This document shows, in pieces, positions 14,079-21,440 of a stretch of DNA of 28,637 nt. Source of the DNA: Pseudonocardia sp. (GTDB lineage Bacteria; Actinomycetota; Actinomycetes; Mycobacteriales; Pseudonocardiaceae); NCBI GenBank assembly GCA_030147065.1, contig JASLAP010000625.1, positions 1-28,637 of the forward strand, written 5' to 3'. Made by a program: the position numbers and the translations under genes. The notes under the pieces were generated by a model. The model worked only from the letters and a program-made list of their open reading frames with translations. It searched no databases and was not told where the DNA came from. Numbering within the stretch: position 1 is the first letter of the stretch; every line of letters begins with the position of its first letter.

Positions 14079-15655
14079 CCCCGGGGCCGGCCGACGGGTG
14101 GCGCCGGCTGGACCGGCGCACGATCGCGGTGACCGCGATCTTCATGCTCGGCGTCGCGGTGGTCGCCGGGGTGCCCACGGCGGCGGGCCTGGCCCGCGGC
14201 ACCTCCGTCGGCACGGCGCTGGCCTGGGTCCTGCCCGGCGCGGCGCTGGTGGTGGCCGCCGGCACCGTCGCCGAACTGCTGCAGTGGCGCACCACCCGCT
14301 ACCGGCTGGGGCCGGACCGGGTCGAGCTGCGCACCGGGGTGCTGGTCCGCAAGCGCCGGACCCTGCAGCGCGACCGGGTCCGCACCGTCGACGTCACCGC
14401 GGACCCGCTGCTGCGGGTGTTCGGGCTGGCCGCGGTCCGCATCGGCACCGGCGAGCACACCGACGACGGCACCGTCCGGCTGCGTCCGCTCACCCGGGGC
14501 GACGCCGACGACCTGCGCGCCGCCCTGCTCGACCGGGTCCCGGTCGACCCCGCGACGGACGGCCGGATCGCCGGGCTGGACCCGCGCTGGATCCGCTACG
14601 CCCCGCTGTCGTTCGTCGCACCGGCGCTCGGCGCCGCAGCGTTCGGCGGCGCGCTCAACGTGGCCGACTGGTTCGGCGCGCAGGAGGGCCTGGTCGGCTG
14701 GGTGATCAGCCTGCTCGCCGACGTCCCGGTGCTCGGCGCGATCGCCCTGCTGGTCGCGGTGGGCCTGCTGGTCGGCGTGGTCGGGGCGCTGGGCCTGTTC
14801 GTCGAGATGTGGTGGGCCTACCGGCTCGACCGCGAGGCCGGCGGCACGCTGCGGGTCCGGCGCGGGCTGCTGACCACCCGGTCGATCTCGGTCGAGGAGG
14901 CCCGGCTGCGCGGGGTGGACCTCGTCGAGCCGCTGGGCAACCGGCTGGTCGGGGCGGCCCGGGTGGACGCGGTGGCCACCGGTCTGGCCACCCGGGCGGA
15001 CTCGTCGTCGGGCACCGGGGGCAAGGCCCAGCACAACACGTTGCTGCCGGCGGCCCCGCGGGCGATCGCCGACCGGGTCTCCGCCGACGTGCTGCGCGAG
15101 CCGGTCTCGCCGACCGCCGCCGCCCGGCTGGTCGGGCACCCGGTGGCCGCCCGCGGGCGGCGGCTGCGCTGGGCGCTGGCCGGCGTCGCGCTCGCCGAAC
15201 TGCCGCTGGTGGTGCTCGGCGCGCTGCTCACCGACGTGCTGCTGCACATCGCCTGGATCACCGCGGTGGTGGCGCTGCCGGTGGCCGTGGCCCTCGCCCT
15301 GGACGCCTACCGCAACCTGGGCCACGCCCGCACCGGCGGATACCTGGTGGTCCGCAGCGGCTCGGTGCGCCGCTCGACGGTCGCCCTGCAGTGCCGCGGG
15401 ATCATCGGGTGGACGGTGCGGCAGTCGGTGTTCCAGCGCCGCGCCGGGCTGGCCACCGTGCTGGCCACGACCGCAGCCGGGGCGGGCGCCTACACCGTTC
15501 GCGACGTGGGCACCGGCACCGGCCTGGACCTCGCCGACGCCGCGGTGCCCGACCTGCTCGGCCCGTTCCTGGAGCGGGCCGGGGCGGAGCCGGACGGTCA
15601 CGACCGGGGCCGCGACCCCGTGGACCGCACGACCAGCGGGGCGCACGCCGGCTGA
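14075..15655 (+). CDS. Membrane protein with three bacterial PH domains (bPH2/DUF304), YdbT-like
   Basis: The protein is 526 aa. Three bPH2 units are separated by membrane helix pairs: unit 1 at about 75-150 (RYRLGPDRVELRTGVLVRKR, then RDRVRTVDVTADPLLRVFGL), unit 2 at about 248-340 (LRVRRGLLTTRSISVEEARL, then GNRLVGAARVDAV) and unit 3 at about 410-498 (GGYLVVRSGSVRRSTVALQC, then QSVFQRRAGLATVLATT). Hydrophobic segments lie at about 18-40, 46-68, 176-200, 206-246 and 366-410. This is the usual YdbT layout. GTG 14075 overlaps the previous stop (GTGA), giving a two-gene operon. Bacterial PH-domain pairs act at the membrane; the ligand and process are not established. The C-terminal 25 residues are polar and Asp/Arg-rich. 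A strong hairpin follows. Confidence 0.93.
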   Translation: MTPGPADGWRRLDRRTIAVTAIFMLGVAVVAGVPTAAGLARGTSVGTALAWVLPGAALVVAAGTVAELLQWRTTRYRLGPDRVELRTGVLVRKRRTLQRDRVRTVDVTADPLLRVFGLAAVRIGTGEHTDDGTVRLRPLTRGDADDLRAALLDRVPVDPATDGRIAGLDPRWIRYAPLSFVAPALGAAAFGGALNVADWFGAQEGLVGWVISLLADVPVLGAIALLVAVGLLVGVVGALGLFVEMWWAYRLDREAGGTLRVRRGLLTTRSISVEEARLRGVDLVEPLGNRLVGAARVDAVATGLATRADSSSGTGGKAQHNTLLPAAPRAIADRVSADVLREPVSPTAAARLVGHPVAARGRRLRWALAGVALAELPLVVLGALLTDVLLHIAWITAVVALPVAVALALDAYRNLGHARTGGYLVVRSGSVRRSTVALQCRGIIGWTVRQSVFQRRAGLATVLATTAAGAGAYTVRDVGTGTGLDLADAAVPDLLGPFLERAGAEPDGHDRGRDPVDRTTSGAHAG

Positions 15656-15661
15656 ACGCAA

Positions 15662-15697
15662 CCGGGGCCCGCCTCCCCGGAGGGAGACGGGCCCCGG
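15662..15697. terminator. Bidirectional hairpin between convergent genes
   Basis: CCGGGGCCCG (15662-15671) and CGGGCCCCGG (15688-15697) are perfect 10-bp arms, and the loop region can extend the pairing with CCTCC/GGAGG. It lies six bases after the PH-domain gene stop and 42 bases before the end of the convergent cold-shock gene, so it can serve both. Confidence 0.8.
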
Positions 15698-15739
15698 AAC
15701 GTGCTGTGGATCAGCGGATGCTGATCGGGGTGCTACGAC

Positions 15740-15943
15740 TCAGATGGCGCGGACGCCGGTCGCCTGCGGGCCCTTCTGACCCTGGCCGACCTCGAACTCC
15801 ACGCGCTGCCCCTCGTCCAGGCTGCGGAAGCCGGACGCGTCGATCTCCGAGTAGTGCACGAAGACGTCGGCGCCGCCCCCGTCGACGGAGATGAAGCCGA
15901 AGCCCTTCTCCCCGTTGAACCACTTCACGGTTCCCTGTGCCAT
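15740..15943 (-). CDS. cspA: Cold-shock-domain protein
   Basis: The 67-aa single OB-fold protein binds single-stranded RNA and DNA and acts as an RNA chaperone. It has the RNP1 motif KGFGFI (13-18), RNP2 VFVHY (27-31) and the usual N-terminal AQGTVKWFNGEKGFGFI. ATG 15943 is chosen because TAGGAGC lies about ten bases upstream; an in-frame ATG at 15961 would include the RBS in the coding sequence. Near the RBS a TATGCT motif reads on the minus strand at about 15962-15957, but no -35 is obvious. The 177-base gap to the next tetR could hold a 5' UTR as in other csp genes. The symbol is given by family; several paralogues are usual in actinobacteria. Confidence 0.97.
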   Translation of the reverse strand: MAQGTVKWFNGEKGFGFISVDGGGADVFVHYSEIDASGFRSLDEGQRVEFEVGQGQKGPQATGVRAI

Positions 15944-16120
15944 GCGATGTGCTCCTAGCATACGGTGGGACGAGCACCGTGCCCGTCCCGGCCGATCCGC
16001 TGGACGGGGGCACCGAGTGTCCGGAGCCCGCCCAACCTGTTCCTGCGGGCGTGCATCACACGAACACCGAAACCGAACGACCTTCGCACAGTCTAACCAC
16101 GTCCGGTCCCGGCGTGTCAG

Positions 16121-16672
16121 TCACCCGGGGGTCAGCATCGCGACCCGGTCCCGGACGGCGGTGGTGGTGCGCTCGACGTCGCCGGTGGCGAGCAGGTCCA
16201 ACAGGGCCCCGCGGAGCAGGGCGAGCACCGCGGTCGGGTCGCCGGACCCGTCGAGGACCTCGCCGAGCAGGGCCAACCAGTCCCGGACGCCGTCGGCGGC
16301 GAACCCCGCCCACGGTCCGTCCGGCTCGACCAGGGCCCGGCCGTACCCCTCCACCCACAGCCGCAGCAGGTCCCGCCGCTGCGGCGCGGCCAGCCAGTCC
16401 CAGAGCCGGCCGACCGCCTCCCGGGCGTCGCCGCCCCGGGCGCGGACCTCGGCGAGCAGCGCCAGCTCCTCGGCCCGGGACCGCCCGAGCAGCTCGCGGA
16501 CCAGCCCGTCCTTGGACCCGAACAGGAACAGCAGCACCCGCGGGCTGCTGCCGATCGCCTCGGCCAGCGGGCGCAGCGACATCCCGGCCAGCCCGTTGCG
16601 CAGCGCGTACCGGTAGGCCAGGTCGAGCAGCTCCGCGCGGCGGGCGGAAGCGGGTTGCGGTTCGGACGGCAC
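16121..16672 (-). CDS. TetR-family transcriptional regulator
   Basis: The protein is 183 aa. The helix-turn-helix domain is RRAELLDLAYRYALRNGLAGMSLRPLAEAIGSSPRVLLFLFGSKDGLVRELL (about 10-61); the usual Y-x-Y-F is replaced by LLFLF, as seen in one TetR branch. GTG 16672 is chosen because GGAGAA lies about ten bases upstream and because the in-frame GTG 16687 sits inside the operator palindrome at 16685-16706. It is divergent from the GNAT gene and most likely represses both. The C-terminal part (QRRDLLRLWVEGYGRALVEPDGPWAGFAADGVRDWLALL) is typical of this branch. Confidence 0.9.
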   Translation of the reverse strand: MPSEPQPASARRAELLDLAYRYALRNGLAGMSLRPLAEAIGSSPRVLLFLFGSKDGLVRELLGRSRAEELALLAEVRARGGDAREAVGRLWDWLAAPQRRDLLRLWVEGYGRALVEPDGPWAGFAADGVRDWLALLGEVLDGSGDPTAVLALLRGALLDLLATGDVERTTTAVRDRVAMLTPG

Positions 16673-16684
16673 CGCGCCATTCTC

Positions 16685-16706
16685 CACTGAAACAGTCGTT
16701 TCAGTG
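16685..16706. promoter_or_regulatory. Perfect 22-bp operator palindrome between tetR and GNAT genes
   Basis: CACTGAAAC (16685-16693) and GTTTCAGTG (16698-16706) are perfect 9-bp arms around AGTC. The site is 11 bases before the GNAT start and 12 bases before the tetR start. It is the most symmetrical operator in the window. Confidence 0.8.
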
Positions 16707-16717
16707 AGGGGTGGGGC

Positions 16718-17212
16718 ATGGGCGAGATCGACCTCCGGACCGCCGACCGGCCGGGCGACCTGGGCTGGGTGGTGCAGGCGCACGGCGAGCTCTACGCGGC
16801 CGAGTTCGGCTGGGACACCACCTTCGAGGCGCACGTGGCCGGCCTGGTCGCCGGGCTGGCCACGCTCGACCCGGCGCGCGAGCGGGTCTGGATCGCCGAA
16901 CTGGACGGCCGCCGCGTCGGCTGCGTGGCCTGCACCACCGGGGACGCCGAGGACACGGCCCGGCTCCGGATCCTGCTGGTGCACCCCGACGCGCGCGGGC
17001 AGCGGCTGGGCACCCGGCTGGTCGGGACCTGCCTGGACTTCGCGCGGTCGGCCGGCTACAAGCGGATGCAGCTGTGGACCACCGACGCGCTGGCCGCCGC
17101 CCGGGCGATCTACCTGGCCAGCGGGTTCCGGGTGGTCCGGGAGGTGCCGCAGCGGCGGTTCGGCACCCACGTCGTCGGCCAGGACTACGAGCGCGCCCTC
17201 GACCCGGCCTGA
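16718..17212 (+). CDS. GNAT-family N-acetyltransferase
   Basis: The protein is 164 aa and transfers an acetyl group from acetyl-CoA to an unknown amine or small molecule. The CoA-binding motif is RILLVHPDARGQRLGTRLVG (about 84-103), with R-G-Q-R-L-G-T matching the Q/R-x-x-G-x-G/A loop. The preceding strand VWIAELDGRRVGCVAC and the later LWTTDALAAARAIYLASGFRVV (the 'YxxxGF' end) complete the fold. ATG 16718 has GAGGGG upstream. Single-gene unit, probably repressed by the divergent TetR. The family member resembles acetyltransferases paired with MarR or TetR regulators in other actinobacteria. Confidence 0.93.
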   Translation: MGEIDLRTADRPGDLGWVVQAHGELYAAEFGWDTTFEAHVAGLVAGLATLDPARERVWIAELDGRRVGCVACTTGDAEDTARLRILLVHPDARGQRLGTRLVGTCLDFARSAGYKRMQLWTTDALAAARAIYLASGFRVVREVPQRRFGTHVVGQDYERALDPA

Positions 17213-17214
17213 CC

Positions 17215-17285
17215 AGTGGATGCCGCATTCGGCCTATCCGAAGGGAGCGTTCGGTCCACGCGGAACGTGTCTCTCCGCATCCACT
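17215..17285. repeat. Distant inverted repeat upstream of the 69-aa gene
   Basis: AGTGGATGC (17215-17223) and GCATCCACT (17277-17285) are perfect 9-bp arms 53 bases apart. They lie right after the GNAT stop and just before a -10-like TACACT at 17290-17295. A small dyad TTCGG-N5-CCGAA (17228-17242) is nested inside. The function is unclear: terminator, regulator site or stem of a structured RNA. Confidence 0.5.
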
Positions 17286-17289
17286 CCAC

Positions 17290-17344
17290 TACACTGGGTC
17301 AGCCAACGGCCTGCGGCGGCCGGGGGCGTCAGCTCGGAGAGCTG
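17290..17344 (+). promoter_or_regulatory. Probable promoter and 5' leader hairpin of the 69-aa gene
   Basis: TACACT (17290-17295) is a good -10 box and sets a leader of about 80 bases before GTG 17380. The leader holds CAGCTC-GGA-GAGCTG (17330-17344), a tight 6-bp hairpin. No convincing -35 is seen. Confidence 0.45.
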
Positions 17345-17379
17345 AGTCGGGGGATCACGGTCAGACGAAGGAGCACCAC

Positions 17380-17589
17380 GTGGCTGGAGATCCGTACACG
17401 GCGTGCGCCGAGGAGCTCGCGCTCACCCCGCGCCTGGTGCGGCAGCTGCTCGCCGACCACTCGCCCACCCCCGACGGGTGGTGCCGGGCGCACGACGGGC
17501 ACCAGGAACGGCACCCTTGTTCGATCCGCACCCTCGCCGAGTTCGCCCGGGCGCACGCCGCCCGGCCGCGGATGAGAACCTCGGCCTGA
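17380..17589 (+). CDS. Small conserved Cys/His-rich protein of unknown function
   Basis: The product is 69 aa, starting GTG 17380 after AAGGAG. A helical N-terminal half (YTACAEELALTPRLVRQLLADH) is followed by a compact Cys/His block: C35-R-A-H38-D-G-H41-Q-E-R-H45-P-C47. Two Cys and three His within 13 residues could bind a metal ion, but this is not a standard zinc finger. A further Cys9 lies at the start. The end is basic (RPRMRTS). I recall similar short proteins in Pseudonocardiaceae but cannot assign a function. It is transcribed toward a convergent small zinc-ribbon gene; the space between is filled by short tandem repeats. Confidence 0.75.
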   Translation: MAGDPYTACAEELALTPRLVRQLLADHSPTPDGWCRAHDGHQERHPCSIRTLAEFARAHAARPRMRTSA

Positions 17590-17600
17590 TCCGGCCGGCC

Positions 17601-17645
17601 GGCCGAGACCCCGCCGGCCGAGACCCCGCCGGCCGAGACCCCGCC
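17601..17645. repeat. Three perfect tandem copies of a 15-bp unit
   Basis: GGCCGAGACCCCGCC occurs at 17601-17615, 17616-17630 and 17631-17645, with a partial GGCCG after. It lies between the convergent small Cys-rich genes. Confidence 0.9.
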
Positions 17646-17650
17646 GGCCG

Positions 17651-17692
17651 GGCCCCGGTGGTCAGGCCCCGGTGGTCAGGCCCCGGTGGTCA
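17651..17692. repeat. Three perfect tandem copies of a 14-bp unit
   Basis: GGCCCCGGTGGTCA occurs at 17651-17664, 17665-17678 and 17679-17692. On the minus strand each unit starts TGACCACC, and the last one supplies the TGA stop of the zinc-ribbon gene (17692-17690). Confidence 0.9.
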
Positions 17693-17842
17693 GGCCGCCG
17701 CGTCCCACTGCCACTGCTCGACCATCGGGCCGCCGCAGTCCGGACAGGGCACCTCGCAGCCCGCGGTGGCCCCGCCCGCCAGTTCGGCGTCGACACCGCA
17801 CTCCGCGCAGTTCCACCAACCCGTCGTCATCGTCGTGTCCAT
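17690..17842 (-). CDS. Small zinc-ribbon protein
   Basis: The product is 50 aa with two Cys knuckles: WNCAECGVD and VPCPDCGGPM. The pairs C-x-x-C are about 19 residues apart, with an extra Cys between (GCEVPC), which is the layout of a rubredoxin-like/zinc-ribbon fold. No other domain is present. ATG 17842 is preferred: a TAGCAT -10-like box lies seven bases upstream on the minus strand, suggesting a leaderless transcript. An internal ATG four codons later is possible. The stop lies inside the last 14-bp tandem repeat. Function unknown; such proteins usually bind one zinc and mediate contacts. Confidence 0.75.
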   Translation of the reverse strand: MDTTMTTGWWNCAECGVDAELAGGATAGCEVPCPDCGGPMVEQWQWDAAA

Positions 17843-18176
17843 GCGGTCGATGCTAAATGACACCCATGACATTCACCGGCCGCCCACGGGCTCCCGGTAC
17901 GCGCGGCTACCGCCGCGTCACCCGGTGTGCACCTGTTCATGATCGGTTGTGACCCGGCCGACCTGCGCGGACGCGGCTGTAACGCCCAGATCTCGGTCGC
18001 CGAGTGCCCTCTGGGGAGCTCGAAGAACGGCGCGGCGACGGGGTCGGCGTGACCGGCCACACGCCGCGCTCGACGCGGCGCTCCCGACCGGTGGGACTCC
18101 CCCTCCCCCCACCGGTCCCGGGTCCACACCGGCGTGCCCGCCGGTGTGGACCCGGTCCACCGGCCGCGCCGGCGGC
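17843..18176. other. Intergenic region without a recognisable gene
   Basis: These 334 bases have no frame with a convincing product on either strand. The left part holds the promoter of the zinc-ribbon gene. The right end holds two consecutive hairpins (18086-18117 and 18118-18155), annotated separately. Nothing else stands out. Confidence 0.5.
18086..18155 (-). terminator. Two consecutive hairpin terminators after the HAD phosphatase gene
   Basis: The first hairpin met by transcription of the phosphatase has 16-bp perfect arms: CCGGGTCCACACCGGC (18118-18133) and GCCGGTGTGGACCCGG (18140-18155) with a 6-nt loop. The second abuts it: GACCGGTGGG (18086-18095) and CCCACCGGTC (18108-18117), 10-bp arms and a 12-nt loop. 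It starts 22 bases beyond the stop codon. No U-tract is present. Confidence 0.85.
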
Positions 18177-18956
18177 TCAGATCTCGTCGACCAGGTCGGC
18201 GATCGACGGGATCACCCGGTTGGGCCGGTAGGGGAACCGGTCGATGTCCTCGGCCTGCACGATCCCGGTCAGCACCAGCACCGTGCGAAGCCCGGCCTCC
18301 AGCCCGGCCACGATGTCGGTGTCCATCCGGTCGCCGATCATCGCGGTGGTCTCCGAGTGCGCCTGGATGCGGTTGAGCGCCGCGCGCATCATCAGCGGGT
18401 TGGGCTTGCCGATGTAGTAGGGCTCGATGCCGGTCGCCTTGGTCATCAGCGCCGCCACCGCCCCGGTCGCCGGCAGCACGCCGTCGGCGGACGGGCCGGT
18501 CGGGTCGGGGTTGGTGGCCACGAACCGGGCGCCGTCGCGGATCAGCCGGATCGCCGTGGTCACCGCGGTGAAGCTGTAGGTGCGGGTCTCGCCCAGCACC
18601 ACGTAGTCCGGGGCGTTGTCGGTGAGCACGTAGCCGATGTCGTGCAGCGCGGTGGTCAGCCCGGCCTCGCCGACCACGTAGGCGCTGCCCTGCGGGCGCT
18701 GGTCGTCCAGGAACGTCGCGGTGGCCAGCGCCGAGGTCCAGATCGACTCCACGGGCAGGTCGATCCCGCTGGACCGCAGCCGGAACTGCAGGTCGCGCGG
18801 GGTGTAGATGGAGTTGTTGGTCAGCACCAGGAACGGCTTGCCGGTCTCCCGCAACCGGGTCACGAAGGCGTCCGCGCCGGGGATCATCCGGCCCTCGTGG
18901 ACGAGCACGCCGTCCATGTCGGTCAACCAGTTCTCGATCGGCCTCTGCTCGGTCAC
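18177..18956 (-). CDS. HAD-IIA family phosphatase (NagD-like)
   Basis: The protein is 259 aa and is a phosphatase of small phosphorylated metabolites. Motif I WLTDMDGVLVH has nucleophile Asp13 and acid Asp15. Motif II is VLTNNS (about 44-49), Lys lies in IGKPNPLMM, and motif III/IV is MIGDRMDTDIVAGLEAG. The C2 cap between motifs II and III is the IIA type. It resembles NagD, AraL and glycolipid-linked phosphatases; the substrate is not predictable. GTG 18956 is the start, probably leaderless: a TACCGT box lies six bases upstream on the minus strand and no RBS is seen. It is followed by two strong hairpins. Confidence 0.93.
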   Translation of the reverse strand: MTEQRPIENWLTDMDGVLVHEGRMIPGADAFVTRLRETGKPFLVLTNNSIYTPRDLQFRLRSSGIDLPVESIWTSALATATFLDDQRPQGSAYVVGEAGLTTALHDIGYVLTDNAPDYVVLGETRTYSFTAVTTAIRLIRDGARFVATNPDPTGPSADGVLPATGAVAALMTKATGIEPYYIGKPNPLMMRAALNRIQAHSETTAMIGDRMDTDIVAGLEAGLRTVLVLTGIVQAEDIDRFPYRPNRVIPSIADLVDEI

Positions 18957-19159
18957 GCCGCCACGGTAGGGCCGCCCGCACCGGGCCGCCGGATGACCGC
19001 GCGAACGGTCGGGCGTGTATCTGTGCACGTCGCGGCGCGCTCATCGACCCACCGCGCCGTTCCGCGGCGCGGGCCGGGCCCGCTGATGACCGGGCTGACC
19101 GCGCTGCCGGTGCGGCTGCGCTGAGCCGTGGAAGGGATCGATCGACCGGGAGGTGCGCG

Positions 19160-19336
19160 ATGACGAGCACGACGGCCGTGGCCGAGGACCTGCGGGTCGC
19201 CCTGGAGCGGCAGTCCGAGGCCCTGGCCGCGATGGGCCGCGGCGACTCGGCGCCGTACGCGGCCCTCTGGATCGGCGGGACGTGGCGCCTGGTGCACCGG
19301 CACGCCGACTTCCCGCCGCGGGACCCGCGGGCGTGA
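19160..19336 (+). pseudogene. Internally deleted NTF2/SnoaL-like gene remnant
   Basis: The open frame is 58 aa with a good RBS (GGGAGG, 6 bases before ATG 19160). The N-terminal part (1-37: LRVALERQSEALAAMGRGDSAPYAALW) looks like the first helices of an NTF2/SnoaL-fold protein, and the C-terminal part (41-58: TWRLVHRHADFPPRD) looks like the last strand of that fold. The roughly 70-80 residues that should lie between them are absent, joined in frame at about residues 37-41. The frame still runs into the next gene through a GTGA overlap, so it may now act as a translational leader for the hydrolase. It could also be a real small protein; the split-family reading rests on my memory of the fold's end motif. 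Confidence 0.55.
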
Positions 19337-20034
19337 CCACGTTCGTCCTGGTCCACGGCGGGTGGCACGGCGGCTGGTGCTGGCGGCGGGTGGCGCCGCT
19401 GCTGCGCGGGCGCGGCCACGACGTGCACACCCCGACGCTGACCGGCGTCGGCGACCGCGCTCACCTGGGCCGACCGGGCACCGGGCTGACCACCCACGTC
19501 CAGGACGTGCTGGCCGTGCTGGCCCTGGACGACCTGACCGACGTCGTGCTGGTCGGGCACAGCTCGTCCGGGGCGGTGATCACCGGGGTGGCGCAGCGGG
19601 CCGGCGAGCGGGTGCGCGAGCTGGTGCACCTGGACTCGTTCGTGCCCGCACCCGGGGAGTCGGTGTTCGACCTGCTGCCGCCGGCCCGGCGCGAGCACTT
19701 CCTCGGGCTGGTCGACCCGGCCGGCCGGATCGTGCTCGACCCGGACGCGGCGATGGACGGCTGGGCGCTCACCGACCCCGACGACCGGGCGTGGGTGGGG
19801 CCGCGGCTGCGCCCGCACCCGGTCGGCGGGCTGGCCGACCCGCTGCCCGCGGTGCCGGTGCCCGAACTGCCCCGCCGCTACCTGCACTGCACGGCCAAGC
19901 CGGGCGGCGACAGCTTCGCCGGGTTCGCCGCCGCGGCCCGGGACGACCCGTCGTGGCGGTTCGACCGCCTCGACACCGGCCACGACGCCATGGTCACCGC
20001 CCCGCACGCGCTCGCCGACCTCCTCTGCACCTGA
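19333..20034 (+). CDS. Alpha/beta hydrolase (methylesterase/hydroxynitrile-lyase-like branch)
   Basis: The protein is 233 aa. It starts directly with strand 1, VTTFVLVHGGWHGGWCWRRV, with the oxyanion HG-G-x-x-G-x-W motif typical of the MES/hydroxynitrile lyase and EstC branch. The nucleophile elbow is VVLVGHSSSGAVI with Ser77; the usual second Gly (GxSxG) is Ser79 here. The terminal histidine is in LDTGHDAMVTAP, and the DRL/LD segment before it may carry the acid. The substrate is likely a small ester, but this is a guess. GTG 19333 overlaps the upstream remnant's stop by four bases, so translation is probably coupled. It ends six bases from the convergent nei gene. Confidence 0.9.
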   Translation: MTTFVLVHGGWHGGWCWRRVAPLLRGRGHDVHTPTLTGVGDRAHLGRPGTGLTTHVQDVLAVLALDDLTDVVLVGHSSSGAVITGVAQRAGERVRELVHLDSFVPAPGESVFDLLPPARREHFLGLVDPAGRIVLDPDAAMDGWALTDPDDRAWVGPRLRPHPVGGLADPLPAVPVPELPRRYLHCTAKPGGDSFAGFAAAARDDPSWRFDRLDTGHDAMVTAPHALADLLCT

Positions 20035-20040
20035 CCCTCG

Positions 20041-20853
20041 TCAGGCGGCGGGTTGGCAGGTGGGGCACCAGAAGAGGTTGCGGGCCAGGTGCGCGGCGTG
20101 GGCGATCGGCGTGCCGCAGACCAGGCAGGGCTCGCCGGTGCGGCGGTAGGCGTAGACCTTGCGGGCGCACCTCGCGCCGCGGTCGGCCGGGCGGAGCAGC
20201 CGGGGGTCGTGCTCGGGCCGCAGGGTCTCGATCTTCCCGCGGCGCACCCCGTCGCGCAGCAGCGCCACCAGGTCGTCCCACAGCAGGTCCCACTGCTCGC
20301 GGCGCAGCGCCCGCCCGGGGAGCTGGGGGTCCAGCCCGTGCCGGAACAGCGCCTCGGCGCGGTAGACGTTGCCCACCCCGGCGATCACCGCCTGGTCCAT
20401 CAGCAGGGTGGCCAGCGGGGCCCGGGACCGGGAGATCCGGTCCCAGGCGCGGTCGGGGTCGGCGTCGCGGCGCAGCGGGTCCGCGCCGAGCCGGGCGTGG
20501 ATCGCGGCCGCCTCGCCGTCGGTGATCAGCTCGCAGGCCGTCGGGCCGCGCAGGTCGGCGTGGTGGGTCGGGCCGACGATCCGCATCCGGACCAGCCCGC
20601 GCGGCTCCCCCACCGGTTGCGGCACGTCGCTGAACTGCCCGTACAGGCCCAGGTGGACGTGCACGACGAGGTCGGGGCCGTAGTGGTGGAACAGGTGCTT
20701 GCCGTGCGCCTCGGTGCGTTCCAGCACCCGGCCGTCGACGATCTCGGCACTGGTGGCGAACCGGCCCTGGGGACTGCTGACGGCGAGGGGGTGGCCGACG
20801 TAGCGGCGGCGGTGCAGCCGGGCCAGGCGGTGCAGGGTGTGGCCTTCGGGCAA
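20041..20853 (-). CDS. nei: Fpg/Nei-family DNA glycosylase (endonuclease VIII-like)
   Basis: The 270-aa bifunctional glycosylase/AP lyase removes oxidised bases. The start must be TTG 20853: the family uses the N-terminal Pro after Met removal as nucleophile, and this start gives (M)PEGHTLHRLA with Pro2 and Glu3 in place. GAGG lies five bases upstream. Further motifs are ERTEAHGKHLFHHY with the conserved Lys, a helix-two-turn-helix IAGVGNVYRAEALF and a C-terminal zinc finger, CLVCGTPI...FWCPTC. The 'PEGHTLHR' start is the Nei type of actinobacteria rather than Fpg (PELPEVET). It lies 86 bases downstream of the rpiB stop on the same strand, as for Rv2464c-Rv2465c in M. tuberculosis. Confidence 0.95.
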   Translation of the reverse strand: MPEGHTLHRLARLHRRRYVGHPLAVSSPQGRFATSAEIVDGRVLERTEAHGKHLFHHYGPDLVVHVHLGLYGQFSDVPQPVGEPRGLVRMRIVGPTHHADLRGPTACELITDGEAAAIHARLGADPLRRDADPDRAWDRISRSRAPLATLLMDQAVIAGVGNVYRAEALFRHGLDPQLPGRALRREQWDLLWDDLVALLRDGVRRGKIETLRPEHDPRLLRPADRGARCARKVYAYRRTGEPCLVCGTPIAHAAHLARNLFWCPTCQPAA

Positions 20854-20939
20854 GACGACCTCGGGGCGGGGAGGGGAGCCGTACCGGCCGAGGGTACGTC
20901 CGTCCCGGGGGCTCGGCGCGGCGGCGACCGCCCGGTCGG

Positions 20940-21413
<474 letters not shown>

Positions 21414-21440
21414 GCCGCGAGATCCTGCCCTATCGGGCCG

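Noticed and set aside
15944..15961. Upstream ATG for the cold-shock protein giving 73 aa
   Set aside because: It would place the ribosome binding site inside the coding sequence; the 67-aa form is the family standard.
7516..17212. A single regulon or biosynthetic gene cluster formed by the regulator/target pairs
   Set aside because: Each pair has its own distinct operator sequence and there is no shared palindrome or assembly-line enzyme, so they look like independent modules.
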